Assembly: GCA_045595165.1 (NCBI GenBank)
Contig: JAZNZY010000014.1
Coordinates: forward strand, 1 to 48,950
DNA from: SFLA01 sp045595165
GTDB lineage: Bacteria; Bacillota; Clostridia; Oscillospirales; CAG-382
Reading direction: 5' to 3'
Length of the DNA: 48,950 nt
Of this stretch, positions 7,333 through 14,122 are shown piece by piece. The notes under the pieces are model-generated. The model had not been told where the DNA came from. It made no database searches and was given only the letters and a program-made list of their open reading frames with translations. Each line of letters starts with the position of its first letter. The stretch's first letter is position 1. A program made the translations under genes and the position numbers.

Positions 7333-8607
7333 ATGAAGCTTACCGAACAGCAACAACAGATTCTTGACGGCGCCCGCGGCGAAACCATGGCAAAGGTTAT
7401 GAAGACCATGGTTATGTACGGCGATGCCTTCGAGGCGGAGAAAATGGTACCCGTTACCTCAAAGCATAACCATCTGGTAACCTCTTTCGGACTTAAGGTT
7501 ATGTCCCCCGTTTACGATCTTATGCAGCAGCTTATTGATGCGGGCGTGGAATCGGGACAGACGTTTTCCGTTGACCCCCGCCCCGTGGACAAAAACGTAC
7601 CCGCAAACTTTTTGCAGAATTTTGTGTTTAATAAGTTTATGTATACCAAGCAGGATTTTTACGAAGATCAGCTTGATAAACTGGGACTTATGGATAAAAA
7701 CGCATTCACCTGCACCTGCTATATGGATGAGGTGGGCAACAAGCCCCAAAAGGGAGATGTACTAAGCTGGGCTGAATCCAGCGCGGTCGTATACGCAAAC
7801 TCCGTTCTTGGCGCAAGATGCAACAGAAACTCAGGCATTATCGATATTATGGGCTCGATCGTAGGTTACGTTCCCTATTTCGGTCTGCTTACCGACGAGG
7901 GCAGAAAAGCCACTTGGATAATAGAGATAAAGACCACCAAAAAACCCGAAGCCCAATTGCTCGGCTCCGCTATCGGTATGAAGGTAATGGAGGATGTTCC
8001 CTTTGTAAAAGGTCTGGATAAATGGCTGGGAACAGAGCTTAACGATTCCGCTTGCGCATATCTTAAGGATTTCGGCGCGGCGACCGCATCCAACGGCGCG
8101 GTGGGACTGTACCACATTGAAAACCTTACTCCCGAAGCAGTCGAGCAGGGAGAAAGCCTTATAAAAGAGGGCGCGCGAGTTTACGTTATAGACGACGCCG
8201 AGCTTGAACGGGTAAAGAAGGAATATCCCGTTATATGGAAAAATCCCGATGCAAAGCCCAAACTTTGCTTCGTGGGATGTCCCCATCTCTCCCTTGAACA
8301 GTTAAAGGATTGGACAGTAAAAATAGAGGAAGGATTAAACCGGACGGGCAAAAAGAAGGTTGTTGTTAATACCGTGTTCACCGCTTCTCCCGGCGTGCTG
8401 GAGGCGTTTGAAAAGACGGAATACGCTTCCCGCCTTAAAGCCACGGGCGTTATTACCTCTTATATATGCCCCCTTATGTATATGAACAATCCTCTTTGCA
8501 AGAAGATGCCTGTTATCACATCGTCCAACAAGCTGAGAACCTACACCAGCGCAAGATATTATACCGATGCTGAAATTCTCAGTACCATTACGGGAGGTAA
8601 AAGCTGA
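7333..8607 (+). CDS. Aconitase X large (catalytic) subunit
   Basis: The 424-residue protein matches the aconitase-X catalytic domain (DUF521). Members include cis-3-hydroxy-L-proline dehydratase and archaeal phosphomevalonate dehydratase, both Fe-S hydro-lyases. Landmarks are GARCNRNSG with Cys163, CFVGCPHLSLEQL with Cys316 and CPLMYMNNPLC with Cys379, plausible cluster ligands. A separate swivel-domain subunit starts at 8607, so this is the split two-gene form. AAGGAG overlaps the stop of the upstream oxidoreductase, showing tight coupling. The dehydratase chemistry is established for the family; the substrate here is not. A hydroxyproline or other hydroxy-acid is most likely. Phosphomevalonate is less likely because no mevalonate genes are nearby. 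Confidence 0.9.
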   Translation: MKLTEQQQQILDGARGETMAKVMKTMVMYGDAFEAEKMVPVTSKHNHLVTSFGLKVMSPVYDLMQQLIDAGVESGQTFSVDPRPVDKNVPANFLQNFVFNKFMYTKQDFYEDQLDKLGLMDKNAFTCTCYMDEVGNKPQKGDVLSWAESSAVVYANSVLGARCNRNSGIIDIMGSIVGYVPYFGLLTDEGRKATWIIEIKTTKKPEAQLLGSAIGMKVMEDVPFVKGLDKWLGTELNDSACAYLKDFGAATASNGAVGLYHIENLTPEAVEQGESLIKEGARVYVIDDAELERVKKEYPVIWKNPDAKPKLCFVGCPHLSLEQLKDWTVKIEEGLNRTGKKKVVVNTVFTASPGVLEAFEKTEYASRLKATGVITSYICPLMYMNNPLCKKMPVITSSNKLRTYTSARYYTDAEILSTITGGKS

Positions 8608-9050
8608 TGAAAGAATTTAAAGGCAGAGTTATTACTCCCGGTGAAGTAACGGCGGAAGCTGTAGTTACCACCGAAGGATTCAACACCCTCGCTTCGCTTC
8701 AGATGGCGTTGCAGTTTGGGGATAAAGAGGTCAAATGCGGCGACCAGAGCAACAAACAGCTTTACGGAAAGCCCCTTTTGGGAAAAGCCCTTTGTCTTCC
8801 CCAGACTATCGGTTCCACCACAGGCGGATTGGTGCTTTACTGCGCTTGCTCTATGGGCAAAAACCCCGCTTGCATGCTGTTTTCAAGCCACATAGATTCC
8901 CTTGCCGCCGCAGGCGCAGTCCTTGCGGACGTGTGGGTGGAAAATACGTCTATGCCCGTTATCGATTGCCTCGGCGATGAATTTCTGGATTACGTCAAGG
9001 ACGGTATGAAGATAACCGTAAAAAAAGACGGAACGGTAGCAGTTGAATAA
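8607..9050 (+). CDS. Aconitase X small (swivel) subunit
   Basis: The 147-residue product matches the aconitase-X swivel domain (DUF126), including GKALCLPQTIGSTTGG, the glycine/serine loop that closes over the active site, and the downstream NTSMPVIDC. The start overlaps the stop of the large subunit (TGATG), so the two are translationally coupled and should form a heterodimer. Length is as expected for the stand-alone subunit. A terminator follows at 9062. Confidence 0.9.
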   Translation: MKEFKGRVITPGEVTAEAVVTTEGFNTLASLQMALQFGDKEVKCGDQSNKQLYGKPLLGKALCLPQTIGSTTGGLVLYCACSMGKNPACMLFSSHIDSLAAAGAVLADVWVENTSMPVIDCLGDEFLDYVKDGMKITVKKDGTVAVE

Positions 9051-9061
9051 CAAACGATCCG

Positions 9062-9088
9062 AAAAAGCACCCTGCGGGGTGCTTTTTT
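9062..9088 (+). terminator. Terminator of the OYE/aconitase-X operon
   Basis: AAAGCACCC-TGC-GGGGTGCTTT followed by T run. Sequence-identical in its stem to the terminator at 3940-3965. Confidence 0.9.
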
Positions 9089-9092
9089 AAGT

Positions 9093-9226
9093 GAGGAACA
9101 GGAAACTATGCATCCTGCGGATGCGTGATATGTTGCTTCGCAACGTGATATGTGCCTGCGGCACGTGATATGCCGTGTTTGCAGCACGGCGTTTCGGTAA
9201 GTTTTTTGCCCTGCAAAAAACAATTT
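9093..9226 (+). repeat. Hairpin array A2 (four palindromes joined by GTGATAT)
   Basis: The leader AGGAACAGGAAACTATG is followed by GCATCC-TGC-GGATGC, GTTGC-TTC-GCAAC, GTGCC-TGC-GGCAC and GCCGTGTT-TGC-AGCACGGC, each separated by GTGATAT. Then come GTTTCGGTAAG and the same T-stem hairpin as A1. Relative to A1 it has one additional hairpin (GTTGCTTCGCAAC) and a changed loop (TGC for TAC). Confidence 0.9.
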
Positions 9227-9229
9227 TAT

Positions 9230-9475
9230 TTAATGCGACGGTTTTTCTTCCTCATCAAATCTTGTTTCGAGCAAAACGCTGGGATAAATGCCGAAATTAT
9301 CCCACACCGCCAAAAGAACTTTTGCTTTTAATCTTGGCGGATAAACACCGTTTTCCATTTTATTCAAGCTCCCCACGCCGATGCCCAGACTCTTTGCCAT
9401 TTGCTTTTTGGACAGATTCAGCTCTTTTCTCAACCATTTTAAGTTGTATATTAAATTTTCCAAGGATTTATCCAT
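9230..9475 (-). CDS. XRE-family helix-turn-helix regulator
   Basis: The 81-residue product has a single XRE/Cro-type HTH (about residues 8-65): LRKELNLSKKQMAKSLGIGVGSLNKMENGVYPP is the canonical helix-turn-helix region, shown here only as a span of roughly residues 15-47. Its minus-strand promoter (TTGACA, 17 bp, TAAAAT) has a perfect 21-bp palindrome filling the spacer and -10, so autorepression is likely. It is divergent from a second XRE gene at 9587. Confidence 0.85.
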   Translation of the reverse strand: MDKSLENLIYNLKWLRKELNLSKKQMAKSLGIGVGSLNKMENGVYPPRLKAKVLLAVWDNFGIYPSVLLETRFDEEEKPSH

Positions 9476-9506
9476 AATTTCTCCTTTCGTTTAAATTATC
9501 GAGTAT

Positions 9507-9535
9507 ATTTTACACCTAATAGGTGTAAATGTCAA
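9507..9535 (-). promoter_or_regulatory. Minus-strand promoter of the XRE gene, overlapped by the operator
   Basis: TTGACA (9535-9530), 17-bp spacer, TAAAAT (9512-9507). Confidence 0.85.
9509..9529. promoter_or_regulatory. Palindromic operator between the divergent XRE genes
   Basis: TTTACACCTA-A-TAGGTGTAAA is a perfect 10-bp inverted repeat with a 1-bp centre. It covers the spacer and part of the -10 of the leftward promoter. A second half site, TAGGTGTA, lies at 9545-9552, just before a possible rightward -10 (TAAAAT, 9556-9561). This arrangement could let one or both XRE proteins control both genes. Confidence 0.75.
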
Positions 9536-9586
9536 TACATCTTTTAGGTGTAGTGTAAAATACGTTTGTTTGGAAGGAGTGACGTT

Positions 9587-9796
9587 ATGAACAGAATAAG
9601 AGCATTACGCGAAGACAGAGATCTTAACCAAGAAGCCGTTGCAAAAGTGATCAAAACAACACAGCAGCAATACAGCAAGATCGAAACGGGAAAAGCGGAT
9701 ATAAGCGGGGAAAAGCTTAAGCTGTTGGCAATATTCTATAACGTTTCCGCAGATTATATATTGGGGCTTACGGATACGCCGAGAAAATTGAAATAA
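9587..9796 (+). CDS. XRE-family helix-turn-helix regulator
   Basis: I place the start at the ATG at 9587 because GGAAGGAG lies 7-8 nt upstream and the HTH begins at once (MNRIRALREDRDLNQEAVAK). A longer reading from 9566 has no good ribosome site and would run back through it. The 69-residue product is little more than one HTH domain, with QQYSKIETGKADIS as recognition region and NVSADYILGLTD as the typical family ending. It faces the XRE gene at 9230-9475 across a palindromic operator. No phage, toxin or conjugation gene adjoins them, so this does not look like a prophage switch. Confidence 0.85.
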   Translation: MNRIRALREDRDLNQEAVAKVIKTTQQQYSKIETGKADISGEKLKLLAIFYNVSADYILGLTDTPRKLK

Positions 9797-9909
9797 ACCA
9801 AGCTCAACTCAAAATAAACGACGTTGCATTTTGGGTTTGATTGTATTAAACTATATACCCGTATTAAAAATTAAAATATGTAAAAACAGTTTTTCGGGGA
9901 AAAAGGAAA

Positions 9910-11505
9910 ATGCAGAAAAACAGAAAGCGTATTAAAAGAAGAATTATAAATTTAATAATGCCTGCGGTGGTATTCGGCTCTCTTACGGGCGTGATAACCG
10001 CAACGGTAGTTATGTTATACAAGTTCTGCGCGGGGAAGATAATACATTTTTCCGAGGGCGCATACGGATTTATGCGGGCAAACCTTTGGGCGATCCTTCC
10101 CGCTTTGGCGGTGATCGCCGCGGCGGCATACCTTTATAAAGCGGTGCTTACCAAGCATCCCAACGTGCGTGGCGGCGGTATTCCCACCTCTATTGCCCTG
10201 CTCAGGGGAATGATCTCCTTCCGCTGGGTGATAAACCTCGTGTGGGTATTTATACTTTCTTTGGTTTCCTTCTTTATCGGCGTGCCCTTGGGCAACGAAG
10301 GACCTTCGGTGCAGATGGGTACTGCCGTGGGAAAAGGGGTTATTGACCTTTTTGCGAAAAAGCAAAAAGCCTATTCCCGCTATTCTATGACAGGCGGTGC
10401 CTGCGCGGGATTTTCCGTGGCGACAGGGGCACCCATAAGCGGTATGATGTTTGCGGTGGAGGAAGCCCACCACAGAATTTCTCCTATGATAATCATGGTT
10501 TCCGCCATATCCGTGCTGTCCGCATCCCTCACGGCATCGGTATTATCCCCTCTGTTGGGAGTAAGCACAAGTCTTTTTGCCTTTGAAGAGGCTTTGAAGG
10601 TGCTTTCCTTAAAGGATATGTGGATTCCCCTCGGGGTGGGGCTGACATTGGGCTTGTTTGCGGCGGCGTTTTTGAAATCCTATGAGTATATAAACCGTTT
10701 TTCAAAAAATCTTTTTGAAAAAGTGCCCTTTTATGTGCGGATAGCCGTAATACTTACGGTTACTCTGGTTTTGGGTATCGTTTCCTATGACCTTATCTCT
10801 ACGGGACACGAGCTTACTTTAAGTCTTTTTGCCTTTGACAAAAGTGTGCTTTTGCTGTTCGGAATACTGCTCGTTCGGTGGCTTTTGACCCTTTTTGCAA
10901 ACGTGGGCGGTATTACCGGCGGCATATTCCTGCCAATTATCGCTCTGGGCGGTGTGGTGAGCAGTATTTTCGGCAATGTCTGCATAAAATATTTCGGGTT
11001 GGGCGAGGAATATTACACCGTAATTCTGGCGCTGGGAATATGCGCCTGCATTTCGGGAATGATGAAAATGCCCCTTACCGCCGTGTTTTTCGGGGTGGAA
11101 GCCCTTTCCTGCTATGAAAATATAATTCCCGTAATAATCGTTGCCGCGGCGGCGTATTCCATCCCCGAGGTGCTGGGGCTCAATTCCATTAACGACAGCG
11201 TTATAGAAGCCCGAGGCGAAGAAATTTTCCGCAGTAAGCGTCCCGTGGTAAAGGATACCCACGTAACCGTGGCGGAAGGCTCTTTCGCTGTAGGCAAGCA
11301 GGTGAGAGATATTTTCTGGCCCAATAATCTGTTTGTGCTTTCGGTAAACCACGGCGAAAAAAGCGGTTCCCGCGTGGACGAGCACGGGGAAAACCACATT
11401 CTCCCCGGCGATATTCTCCACGTGCGGTATTCCACATCCGATGTGGAGGCGGCAGAGGACGAATTGTGGGCAATAGTGGGAGAGCAACAAGAAAAACCGA
11501 ATTAA
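9910..11505 (+). CDS. ClC-family chloride/proton antiporter with C-terminal TrkA-C domain
   Basis: The 531-residue membrane protein carries the ClC signatures: GGGIP at residues 88-92 (GSGIP in E. coli ClcA), GNEGP at 128-132 (GREGP) with the gating glutamate E130, and GIFLP at 338-342. The E184-E185 pair matches ClcA E202-E203; the proton glutamate suggests an antiporter rather than a channel. The selectivity serine of the first motif is glycine here, which may alter anion preference. Residues about 450-525 form a TrkA-C-like cytoplasmic domain (ILPGDILHVRYS). AAAGGA precedes the ATG. The 113-bp upstream gap has no clear promoter. Confidence 0.92.
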   Translation: MQKNRKRIKRRIINLIMPAVVFGSLTGVITATVVMLYKFCAGKIIHFSEGAYGFMRANLWAILPALAVIAAAAYLYKAVLTKHPNVRGGGIPTSIALLRGMISFRWVINLVWVFILSLVSFFIGVPLGNEGPSVQMGTAVGKGVIDLFAKKQKAYSRYSMTGGACAGFSVATGAPISGMMFAVEEAHHRISPMIIMVSAISVLSASLTASVLSPLLGVSTSLFAFEEALKVLSLKDMWIPLGVGLTLGLFAAAFLKSYEYINRFSKNLFEKVPFYVRIAVILTVTLVLGIVSYDLISTGHELTLSLFAFDKSVLLLFGILLVRWLLTLFANVGGITGGIFLPIIALGGVVSSIFGNVCIKYFGLGEEYYTVILALGICACISGMMKMPLTAVFFGVEALSCYENIIPVIIVAAAAYSIPEVLGLNSINDSVIEARGEEIFRSKRPVVKDTHVTVAEGSFAVGKQVRDIFWPNNLFVLSVNHGEKSGSRVDEHGENHILPGDILHVRYSTSDVEAAEDELWAIVGEQQEKPN

Positions 11506-11532
11506 AACCGAATTAAGATTTTTCTCGACATG

Positions 11533-11561
11533 TTGCAAAATCAAAGTGCGTTTGCTATAAT
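11533..11561 (+). promoter_or_regulatory. Promoter of the phosphate-transport operon
   Basis: TTGCAA (11533-11538), 17-bp spacer, TATAAT (11556-11561). No obvious Pho-box direct repeats. Confidence 0.8.
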
Positions 11562-11608
11562 AAAACAAAGTTTTTTGAACGCTTGCAAAAACGAAAGAAA
11601 GGGATCCT

Positions 11609-12658
11609 ATGGAGTTTTTAGAGTTTTGGGGGCAGATGACAACGAATCCGCTGTTGTTCGTGGCAGTAGTGCTTACCCTCGGCGTTATTTTGGTTAACGG
11701 ATGGACGGACGCTCCCAATGCTATCGCCACCTGCGTGGTAACGAGATGCATGCCTCCCAAGGCGGCAATACTTATGGCGGCGGTGTTTAATTTCTTGGGC
11801 GTTTTCGTAATGACGCAGATAAGCAGTGAAGTTACCGAAACCGTTACGAAGATGGTAAATTTCGGCGAAAACGACGGAAGAACGATAATTATCGTTTTGT
11901 GTGCTGCAATGCTTGCCATAGTTATATGGGCGACTCTTGCCTGGGTGTTCGGTATCCCCACCAGTGAAAGCCACGCGCTTATCGCAGGTCTTACCGGCGG
12001 CGCTATGGCGCTTAACGGAGTTGAGGCGGTGGTATGGAGCCAGTGGAGCAAGGTGCTGATCGGTATCGTGATCTCCGTTGTGCTGGGCTTCGGATTGGCT
12101 TGGATAATCGGAAAGCTGGTTACGCTGATATGCTATAAAATGAACAGACCCAAAACCGAGCCCTTCTTTAAATACGCGCAGATCGCAGGCGCGGCTTCGA
12201 TGGCGTTTATGCACGGCGCGCAGGACGGACAGAAATTTATGGCGATCCTTTTGCTGTGCGTATTCACCCTGCAGGGCACCGGCGCGGGATCGACCTTCCA
12301 TATTCCCGCTTGGCTTATGGTAGTATGCTCACTCGTTATGGCGGCAGGTACTGCGATCGGCGGTAAAAAGATTATTAAATCCGTTGGTATGGATATGGTT
12401 AAATTGGAGAAATACCAAGGATTTTCGGCAGATATTGCATCAACGCTTTCTCTGGTGTTCTGCTCGGTATTCGGACTTCCCGTTTCCACCACCCACGTTA
12501 AGACCACCTCTATTATGGGTGTAGGTGCGGTAAAGAGAGTTTCTGCCATCAACTTCGGCGTGGTAAAGGAAATGGTTATGACCTGGATCCTTACCTTCCC
12601 CGGATGCGGACTGCTTGCGTTTTTGGTAACCAAGCTGTTCCTGCTCATCTTCAATTAA
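11609..12658 (+). CDS. pit: PiT-family low-affinity inorganic phosphate transporter
   Basis: The 349-residue polytopic membrane protein has both PiT signature repeats: NGWTDAPNAIAT starting at N30 and HGAQDGQK starting at H202, plus GIPTSESHAL and GLPVSTTHVKT, the inverted-repeat partners. The family couples phosphate (usually as a metal-phosphate complex) to protons or sodium. AAAGGGATCC precedes the ATG. The next gene starts 19 bp downstream and encodes the DUF47 partner usually found with such transporters. Confidence 0.95.
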   Translation: MEFLEFWGQMTTNPLLFVAVVLTLGVILVNGWTDAPNAIATCVVTRCMPPKAAILMAAVFNFLGVFVMTQISSEVTETVTKMVNFGENDGRTIIIVLCAAMLAIVIWATLAWVFGIPTSESHALIAGLTGGAMALNGVEAVVWSQWSKVLIGIVISVVLGFGLAWIIGKLVTLICYKMNRPKTEPFFKYAQIAGAASMAFMHGAQDGQKFMAILLLCVFTLQGTGAGSTFHIPAWLMVVCSLVMAAGTAIGGKKIIKSVGMDMVKLEKYQGFSADIASTLSLVFCSVFGLPVSTTHVKTTSIMGVGAVKRVSAINFGVVKEMVMTWILTFPGCGLLAFLVTKLFLLIFN

Positions 12659-12677
12659 TCGAAAGGAAACACGTACA

Positions 12678-13298
12678 ATGGCTAAAGGCGATAAATTTTA
12701 TTACGATAATTTTGCGGAATGCACCGCACTTGCAAAGAAGGCGGCAAACCATCTGGTTGAATGTCTTGAAAATTACGATGCAAGCAAAATAGAAGAAATG
12801 CTTGCGAAAATGCACGGGTTCGAGCACGCCGCAGACGTAAAGAAGCACGAAATGAGCGAAGCTCTGGCAAAGGCATTCGTTACTCCCGTTGACCGTGAGG
12901 ATCTGGACCTGCTGAGCCATCAGCTTGATACCGTTGTTGACCTTATCGAGGAAGTACTGCAAAAGCTGTATATTTACAACGTAAAGACTATCGAGCCCGC
13001 CGCTATAGATTATGCGAAAAAGCTGGTTGAATCCTCCGAAATCCTCTGCGAGGTTATCGGCGAATTTGAGAATTTCAAGAAATCCAAAAAGTTACGCGAT
13101 CTTATTATCCGCGCAAACGACGTGGAGGAGGAGTGCGACAAGCTTTACCTCACCACAATGCACAACCTCACCAAGAATTCTACCGACGTGCTGGCAACCG
13201 TTCAGTGGTATAAGATATACGGCTGTTTCGAAGCGTGTGCGGATGCGTGTGAGCATGTGAGTGATTGCATAGGCTCTATTGTTCTCAAAAACACCTGA
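12678..13298 (+). CDS. DUF47 (PhoU-like) Pit accessory protein
   Basis: The 206-residue, mostly helical protein matches the DUF47/PhoU-like family that accompanies PiT transporters. Features are KKHEMSEALAKAFVTPVDREDL, whose central part (FVTPVDRED) is the family hallmark, and a four-helix acidic body with LDTVVDLIEEV. GAAAGGAAAC precedes the ATG, 19 bp after pit, so the two are co-transcribed. The role is inferred from the family: regulating the transporter or handling phosphate on the cytoplasmic side. Confidence 0.92.
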   Translation: MAKGDKFYYDNFAECTALAKKAANHLVECLENYDASKIEEMLAKMHGFEHAADVKKHEMSEALAKAFVTPVDREDLDLLSHQLDTVVDLIEEVLQKLYIYNVKTIEPAAIDYAKKLVESSEILCEVIGEFENFKKSKKLRDLIIRANDVEEECDKLYLTTMHNLTKNSTDVLATVQWYKIYGCFEACADACEHVSDCIGSIVLKNT

Positions 13299-13421
13299 TG
13301 GGAACTGTCTGAACTTCGCACACCGAAACGCAAAAGAAATATATAGTTCTGTTTAGCGAATTTCCACAATGTAGGGCGGGGGTTTACTCCCGCCGTTTCC
13401 ACAGCACATATAATAAGGTAA

Positions 13422-13460
13422 AAATTCGGTAGAAGCAAAACCTCTACCGAATTTCTTTTT
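13422..13460 (+). terminator. Terminator of the phosphate operon, part of F composite
   Basis: AAATTCGGTAGA / TCTACCGAATTT stem (12 bp) with a 9-nt loop followed by CTTTTTATTTT. The inverted F copy at 28127-28180 has the same hairpin with one compensated base pair and would terminate the gene ending at 28325. Confidence 0.8.
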
Positions 13461-13676
13461 ATTTTGCGTTTCTAAATGTTTTTACTTCGCTAGCCGTAGA
13501 TTACTACGGCACGCTCGTAAAAAGCATTTTCTGCTTTGTTTATACAGTTCCTTGTTCAATCAGACTTTGGCTACTACAGACGTAAGTTTCCTGCGAACAG
13601 TTTGCGGGACGTCGGGGACGACGTCCCCTACAATTACAGACATCAGTTTCGTGCAAACAGTTCGCGGCGGGAGTAA

Positions 13677-13717
13677 GGGGCACCCCGAAAAATGCAGCCG
13701 CATTTTTTGGGGACCCC
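13677..13717. mobile_element. 41-bp C palindrome inserted in a D repeat, flanked by 6-bp target duplication
   Basis: The 41-bp unit starts GGGGCACCCC and ends GGGGACCCC around the hairpin AAAAATGC-AGCC-GCATTTTT. It is flanked by GAGTAA on both sides (13671-13676 and 13718-13723). Removing the unit and one GAGTAA restores the sequence found uninterrupted on the other strand at 13372-13396. Confidence 0.75.
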
Positions 13718-13810
13718 GAGTAAACCCCCGCCCTACGGTTTGATGTTTCCTACGTCTGTTCAATAACCGTAGGGGATGACGTCCTCGTCATCCCGCATTT
13801 TTAATTAAAT

Positions 13811-13920
13811 TTGTTTTTTTGCGGTGCACGCAAAAAGCTTTCCGAAATTCCTCATTCCCGGGGTTCCCCGAAAACGCTATGCGTTTTTGGGGTGGGTTCC
13901 TCATTCCGAATTCCTCATTT
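13811..13920 (-). repeat. B module with a C element in one arm, just upstream of the pyr promoter
   Basis: On the minus strand: GAGGAAT arms, TTTCGGAAAG and a T-stem hairpin around TGCA. A C element (about 13859-13896, core AAAACGC-TAT-GCGTTTT) splits the arm and is flanked by an 11-bp direct repeat TTCCTCATTCC (13848-13858 and 13897-13907). Because B arms are themselves repetitive, the direct repeat is weaker evidence of insertion than the one at 13671. Confidence 0.65.
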
Positions 13921-13925
13921 TGTTG

Positions 13926-13954
13926 TTGACAAATCCCCTTTGCTATGCTATAAT
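13926..13954 (+). promoter_or_regulatory. Consensus promoter of the pyrimidine operon
   Basis: TTGACA (13926-13931), 17-bp spacer, TATAAT (13949-13954). The leader to pyrC is about 160 nt. Confidence 0.9.
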
Positions 13955-13970
13955 AACTCGAATTGGATCT

Positions 13971-14098
13971 TTAAGCCGATACGAGAGATCGGCAAGGTGC
14001 GTTTATAGTGGTTTTTATGCGGGCGGAGGCTTTGTCTTTGCGCGCGCAAACCCCAAAGAGAAAGTATGCGTAATCCTTGCCGAACGGCAAGGATTTTT
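13971..14098 (+). promoter_or_regulatory. PyrR-type transcription attenuator
   Basis: Three competing structures are visible. The early hairpin GCCGAT-ACGAGAG-ATCGGC (13975-13993), preceded by TTTAA, resembles a PyrR-binding anti-antiterminator with its GAGAG loop. TCGGCAAGG (13989-13997) is perfectly complementary to CCTTGCCGA (14075-14083), forming an antiterminator that destroys both neighbours. The terminator follows at 14072-14098. In the known system PyrR with UMP stabilises the first hairpin and so favours termination. PyrR itself is not in the window; the assignment is inferred from structure and from the genes controlled. Confidence 0.8.
14072..14098 (+). terminator. Attenuator terminator hairpin
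   Basis: AATCCTTGCC-GAAC-GGCAAGGATT followed by a T run, ending 25 nt before the pyrC start. Confidence 0.9.
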
Positions 14099-14122
14099 TG
14101 TTAATTTGCGAGGGGAATATTT

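Larger units (their letters stand above)
13299..13800. repeat. Repeat mosaic downstream of the phosphate operon (F1/D, E-like, D, D with inserted C, D)
   Basis: No gene lies between 13299 and 14122. From left to right: an F composite (about 13325-13466) that reappears inverted at 28127-28255; inside it, D core TGTAGGGCGGG-GGTTTA-CTCCCGCC (13372-13396); an E-like palindrome GCCGTAG-ATTA-CTACGGC (13491-13509 region); D core GGGACGTC-GGGGAC-GACGTCCC (13604-13626); a D module split by a 41-bp C element (13671-13741); and D core GGGATGACG-TCCT-CGTCATCCC (13773-13795). The modules are joined by the recurring phrase AGTTTCGTGCGAACAGTTTG. Confidence 0.85.

Noticed and set aside
9230..9796. Prophage lysogeny module (cI/cro-like)
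   Set aside because: Only two small XRE genes are present; no integrase, replication or structural phage gene occurs anywhere in the window.
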